A stretch of 7,932 nt of DNA from Clostridia bacterium (lineage in GTDB: Bacteria > Bacillota_A > Clostridia > Christensenellales > UBA1242), in the NCBI GenBank assembly GCA_017938565.1, contig JAGBBI010000153.1:1-7932 (forward strand), given 5' to 3'. A model generated the notes under the pieces. The model saw nothing but the letters and a program-made list of their open reading frames with translations, had not been told where the DNA came from and did not search any database. This document shows, in pieces, positions 5,596-7,932 of the stretch. A program made the translations under genes and the position numbers. Position 1 is the stretch's first letter. Each line of letters opens with the position of its first letter.

Positions 5596-7065
5596 CTATA
5601 TCTCAATATCAATATTGTCAAGACTGTCAAACATCGCATCAAAATCTTTTTGAGAGAAGTCTCTTTCATTTGCAAGTTTTGTACGCTTTGTGGTAGATGT
5701 TGTCTTAGTAGCCGTGTTGGTTTCTAGGAAAGCTTTTGCATCGATAAGGGTGGTGATTTTGGTTTCATATAGATTAGATAATATTTTGTTTATGTATTGA
5801 ATAGGTTGTGATTTGTCTTTTGAAAAGTCTACTACATACTCAATAATCTCCGACGATATTTTCCATGTATGGGTCCAAGTTCGATAGGTGTCTCTATCCC
5901 AACTATTAACATTGCGAACTATATTTAACTTATCAAGAATTTCTTGAATTTGTTCATCGACCGAAACAATTTCTTGCATATATTGGTTGATTGACTGCAA
6001 ACTTGTAAGCCCTAACTTGTAAAATCTTAAAATTGTTTTGTGCATTCCCTCGACGGTCTTGGTGGAGGATTTTAAACAATATTTTGCAATTGTACGAAGA
6101 GTGTCTTCGTCATATCCTTTTGAAATCCAGTCGGTGATATAATTTTCGATGATTGTATCCAAGTTGTCGTAACGTTGACCAAGTGTGTGTGTAATATCTT
6201 TTGCTAGAAGAAGGTAACTATCACGACTTTTATTGTATTCCTCGATTTCTTTAATTGAGAATAATTTTAACTTATAGTAGCTTGTAAGAATTGCATCAAG
6301 CAAAGCAATTGAAGGAGATTTTCCCTTAATTGTTTTTGCGACTTCTTTAATGGTCCCATGTGAGAATCCATAATCATTAATCCATTTGATGTAATTGTTG
6401 CGGTCGTCAATCGTAACAGCAGATTTTTTTCCAAACGATTTTATTATGTCTTGGAGTTCTGGGGTAATCTCTTTATGTTCGTTTAGTTTTTCGTGTACTA
6501 ATTCTGTGGTTGTAAGTCCTTGTTTTATAAACGAGTTGGCAACAGTTAGAATATAGGGGTATCCGACGTTATCATTCTTTAAACTTACGCAATATTCAGC
6601 AATCAGCAATAGTGCATTTTCATCTAAGTGCATTGCTTCAATAAGTGTATAATATTCGTTATATTCGCTTGGGGTAATCATGCGTCCTTTAATTATGCCT
6701 TGAAGTTTACTGTTAAAAGATGAGTATTTGTCTTGACGTTTTTTTGTGCTACCAACACGCTTTTGAACAGGAAGGTATTTGACAGAAAGTTCATTATCTA
6801 TTCCGGTTTCAATTAATTGCACTAAGCCCTCTGCTTGCCAATACTCAAATGAGTCTTTAACTTCGCTTGCATCCATATTTAAAACATGGCAGATGTTTTG
6901 TAGTGTATTTTGAAGAGAGTCTGGATTAGTACATAAATAAAGTCCGTAAAAATACACCTTTAAACAACCGTCTGGAGCAAGTGGAAGGTATTCATTTATA
7001 AAACTATTTTCAATAACTAAAAACGACCCAGAATGGGTGTCGCTTGAATAACTACACAAAGACAT
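5596..7065 (-). CDS. DnaD/DnaB-like replication initiation protein with repeated DDBH2-type domains
   Basis: A 489-residue protein that resembles the Firmicutes DnaD/DnaB primosome proteins, which remodel DNA and bring in the helicase-loader complex. Residues about 10-100 look like the N-terminal winged-helix region (PDGCLKVYFYGLYL, then a helix and a WQAEGLVQLIE wing). After a basic linker there are about four copies of the C-terminal DDBH2-like helical unit. They lie near 133-185, 219-270, 300-355 and 388-440. Each has an aromatic-rich first helix, a central helix and an end such as ANSFIKQGLTT, LTSYYKLKLFS, LRFYKLGLTS or LSNLYETKITT. The low-complexity KTTSTTKRTK segment then leads to an acidic C-terminal tail (FDAMFDSLDNIDIEI) that could be a partner-binding peptide. 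B. subtilis DnaD has one such unit and DnaB two, so four is many. It is the first gene of the dnaI-typA operon. The ribosome binding site is GAGGT shortly before ATG 7065. Confidence 0.82.
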   Translation of the reverse strand: MSLCSYSSDTHSGSFLVIENSFINEYLPLAPDGCLKVYFYGLYLCTNPDSLQNTLQNICHVLNMDASEVKDSFEYWQAEGLVQLIETGIDNELSVKYLPVQKRVGSTKKRQDKYSSFNSKLQGIIKGRMITPSEYNEYYTLIEAMHLDENALLLIAEYCVSLKNDNVGYPYILTVANSFIKQGLTTTELVHEKLNEHKEITPELQDIIKSFGKKSAVTIDDRNNYIKWINDYGFSHGTIKEVAKTIKGKSPSIALLDAILTSYYKLKLFSIKEIEEYNKSRDSYLLLAKDITHTLGQRYDNLDTIIENYITDWISKGYDEDTLRTIAKYCLKSSTKTVEGMHKTILRFYKLGLTSLQSINQYMQEIVSVDEQIQEILDKLNIVRNVNSWDRDTYRTWTHTWKISSEIIEYVVDFSKDKSQPIQYINKILSNLYETKITTLIDAKAFLETNTATKTTSTTKRTKLANERDFSQKDFDAMFDSLDNIDIEI

Positions 7066-7084
7066 AATTATACCTCAAAATTGT

Positions 7085-7113
7085 TTGCATAATTTTTATT
7101 TTTTTTATATAAT
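7085..7113 (+). promoter_or_regulatory. sbcD promoter
   Basis: A -35 box TTGCAT (7085-7090), a 17-base T-rich spacer and a perfect -10 box TATAAT (7108-7113). Transcription would start near 7120 and give a leader of about 63 bases before the TTG start of sbcD. Its -10 box shares bases 7112-7113 with the -10 box of the opposing promoter. Confidence 0.7.
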
Positions 7114-7140
7114 GATAGCATTAATTAACTAATTATTCAA
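7112..7140 (-). promoter_or_regulatory. promoter of the dnaD-like/dnaI/typA operon
   Basis: On the - strand, a -35 box TTGAAT (7140-7135), a 17-base spacer and a -10 box TATCAT (7117-7112). The start would be near 7105, with a leader of about 40 bases. The spacer contains two TAATTA units two bases apart (7122-7127 and 7130-7135), which could form an operator, though such AT-rich motifs are common here. It overlaps the sbcD promoter at the -10 boxes. Confidence 0.6.
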
Positions 7141-7182
7141 GTCATTTCAGGAAATTAGAAAAATTTAAGGGAGAACATTATT

Positions 7183-7932
7183 TTGAAAATTTTACACACA
7201 TCGGATTGGCATTTAGGGGCTAAGACCGACAGAAGAAATCGTATTGATGAGCAGGCACGTGTAATGGGAGAAATTACAATGATTGCCGATGAGAATGATG
7301 TAGACATAGTAATTGTGTCGGGCGACGTTTATGATAACGCTGTACCAACTAGCGAAGCTGAAGAATTGTTTTTTAATACTATTGAAAAGCTTTCGGCGAA
7401 TAATAATAGGATGGTAATTGTATTAGCAGGAAATCATGATGACCCAAAACGCTTGTCTGCAAATCGACATTTTGCAAGAAAACATAATATAGTGTTGGCT
7501 GGCGATTTTAAGATTGAGGTAGAGCAGGCGGAGTCTTCAAGGATAAAAATTGCTGAGATTGGGACGGGATATATTGCATTAACAAAAGGAGATGGCCAAC
7601 AACTTGAAAAGACGGTCGTTGGAATTTTGCCGTACCCAGTTGATTATAGGTTAAATTATAAGACTGAGGGAGAGACCTATAATGAAAAAGTAAAAGAATG
7701 GGCGAAGTTGGTCTCGGTGGGTTTTAAGAGAAATGCATTTAATATATTGGCAACCCACCTTACGCTTGTAGGTTCAGAGACTGAAGAAGATAGTGAATTT
7801 AGAACGGTCAAAATAAGTGAGGCAGGGGTTGTTAAAAAAAGCGATTTACCAAAAGCCGATTATTATGCTCTTGGGCATATTCATTCTTGTCAAAACATTA
7901 CGGATTCAATGTGTTATTCGGGTGCTCCTATA
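7183..7932 (+). CDS. sbcD: nuclease SbcCD subunit SbcD (3' end outside the window)
   Basis: The first 250 codons of SbcD, the Mre11-like metallophosphoesterase subunit that cuts DNA hairpins and processes double-strand breaks together with the SbcC ATPase. The two-metal phosphoesterase motifs are in order: SDWHLG (Asp8, His10), SGDVYDN (Asp48), GNHD (83-86), THLTL (His192) and GHIH (231-234). The protein runs in one open frame to the last base, so the C-terminal capping region is missing only because the window ends. The start is TTG at 7183, giving MKILHTSDWHLG, the usual SbcD N-terminus; no ATG or GTG fits. AAGGGAG (7167-7173) sits 9 bases upstream. sbcC is expected downstream, by analogy with other genomes. 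It is transcribed divergently from the replication operon across 117 bases. Confidence 0.95.
   Translation, partial: MKILHTSDWHLGAKTDRRNRIDEQARVMGEITMIADENDVDIVIVSGDVYDNAVPTSEAEELFFNTIEKLSANNNRMVIVLAGNHDDPKRLSANRHFARKHNIVLAGDFKIEVEQAESSRIKIAEIGTGYIALTKGDGQQLEKTVVGILPYPVDYRLNYKTEGETYNEKVKEWAKLVSVGFKRNAFNILATHLTLVGSETEEDSEFRTVKISEAGVVKKSDLPKADYYALGHIHSCQNITDSMCYSGAPI

Noticed and set aside
5361..5696. A 111-codon + strand ORF rich in Phe and Leu across the dnaI start.
   Set aside because: Antisense shadow of the A-rich start of dnaI and the end of the DnaD-like gene; the hydrophobic look comes from T-rich antisense codons.
1..7932. CRISPR array, tRNA, rRNA, insertion sequence or riboswitch.
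   Set aside because: No spaced direct repeats, transposase, tRNA-like cloverleaf or long structured leader was seen on reading; the longest leaders are about 20 to 65 bases.

Overview
The window comes from an AT-rich bacterial chromosome, most likely a member of the Firmicutes (Clostridia-like). The evidence is strong Shine-Dalgarno sites (AAGGAG, AGGAGG), a DnaD-type replication protein next to a DnaI-type helicase loader, a DUF1653 protein, and a ferredoxin:thioredoxin reductase-like gene beside thioredoxin. TAA, TAG and TGA all end genes, so the standard bacterial code applies. No rRNA, tRNA, CRISPR array, insertion sequence or prophage gene was seen.

Layout, left to right. (1) 65-352 (+): a small DUF1653 protein. 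It converges on the next operon at a shared terminator (355-389). (2) 393-1523 (-): a three-gene redox operon read from a clear promoter at 1549-1577. The order is an uncharacterised two-TM membrane protein, a ferredoxin:thioredoxin reductase catalytic-chain gene (728-925) with an in-frame TAA at codon 16, and thioredoxin (trxA). The reductase gene keeps all its cysteine motifs and has been called a pseudogene here. (3) 1524-1827: a 304-base stretch holding divergent signals, a 36-codon ORF with an excellent ribosome binding site (1648-1758), and a near-consensus extended -10 promoter (1771-1799). (4) 1828-2724 (+): a 298-residue orphan protein that I do not recognise, ended by a 15-bp-stem terminator shared with typA. 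(5) 2774-7065 (-): an operon of a DnaD-like replication protein, a DnaI-like helicase loader, and the ribosome-associated GTPase TypA/BipA. (6) 7183 to the right edge (+): the first 250 codons of the DNA repair nuclease subunit SbcD. It starts at TTG and is transcribed divergently from the replication operon, and the two -10 boxes overlap.

Two functional themes are visible. The redox operon would pass electrons from ferredoxin through an Fe-S reductase to thioredoxin if the stop codon is an error or is bypassed. The right half groups replication initiation and helicase loading with a translational GTPase, beside a double-strand-break processing nuclease. The most notable items are the interrupted reductase gene, the DnaD-like protein with about four helical repeats, the orphan protein with its upstream micro-ORF, and the overlapping divergent promoters.
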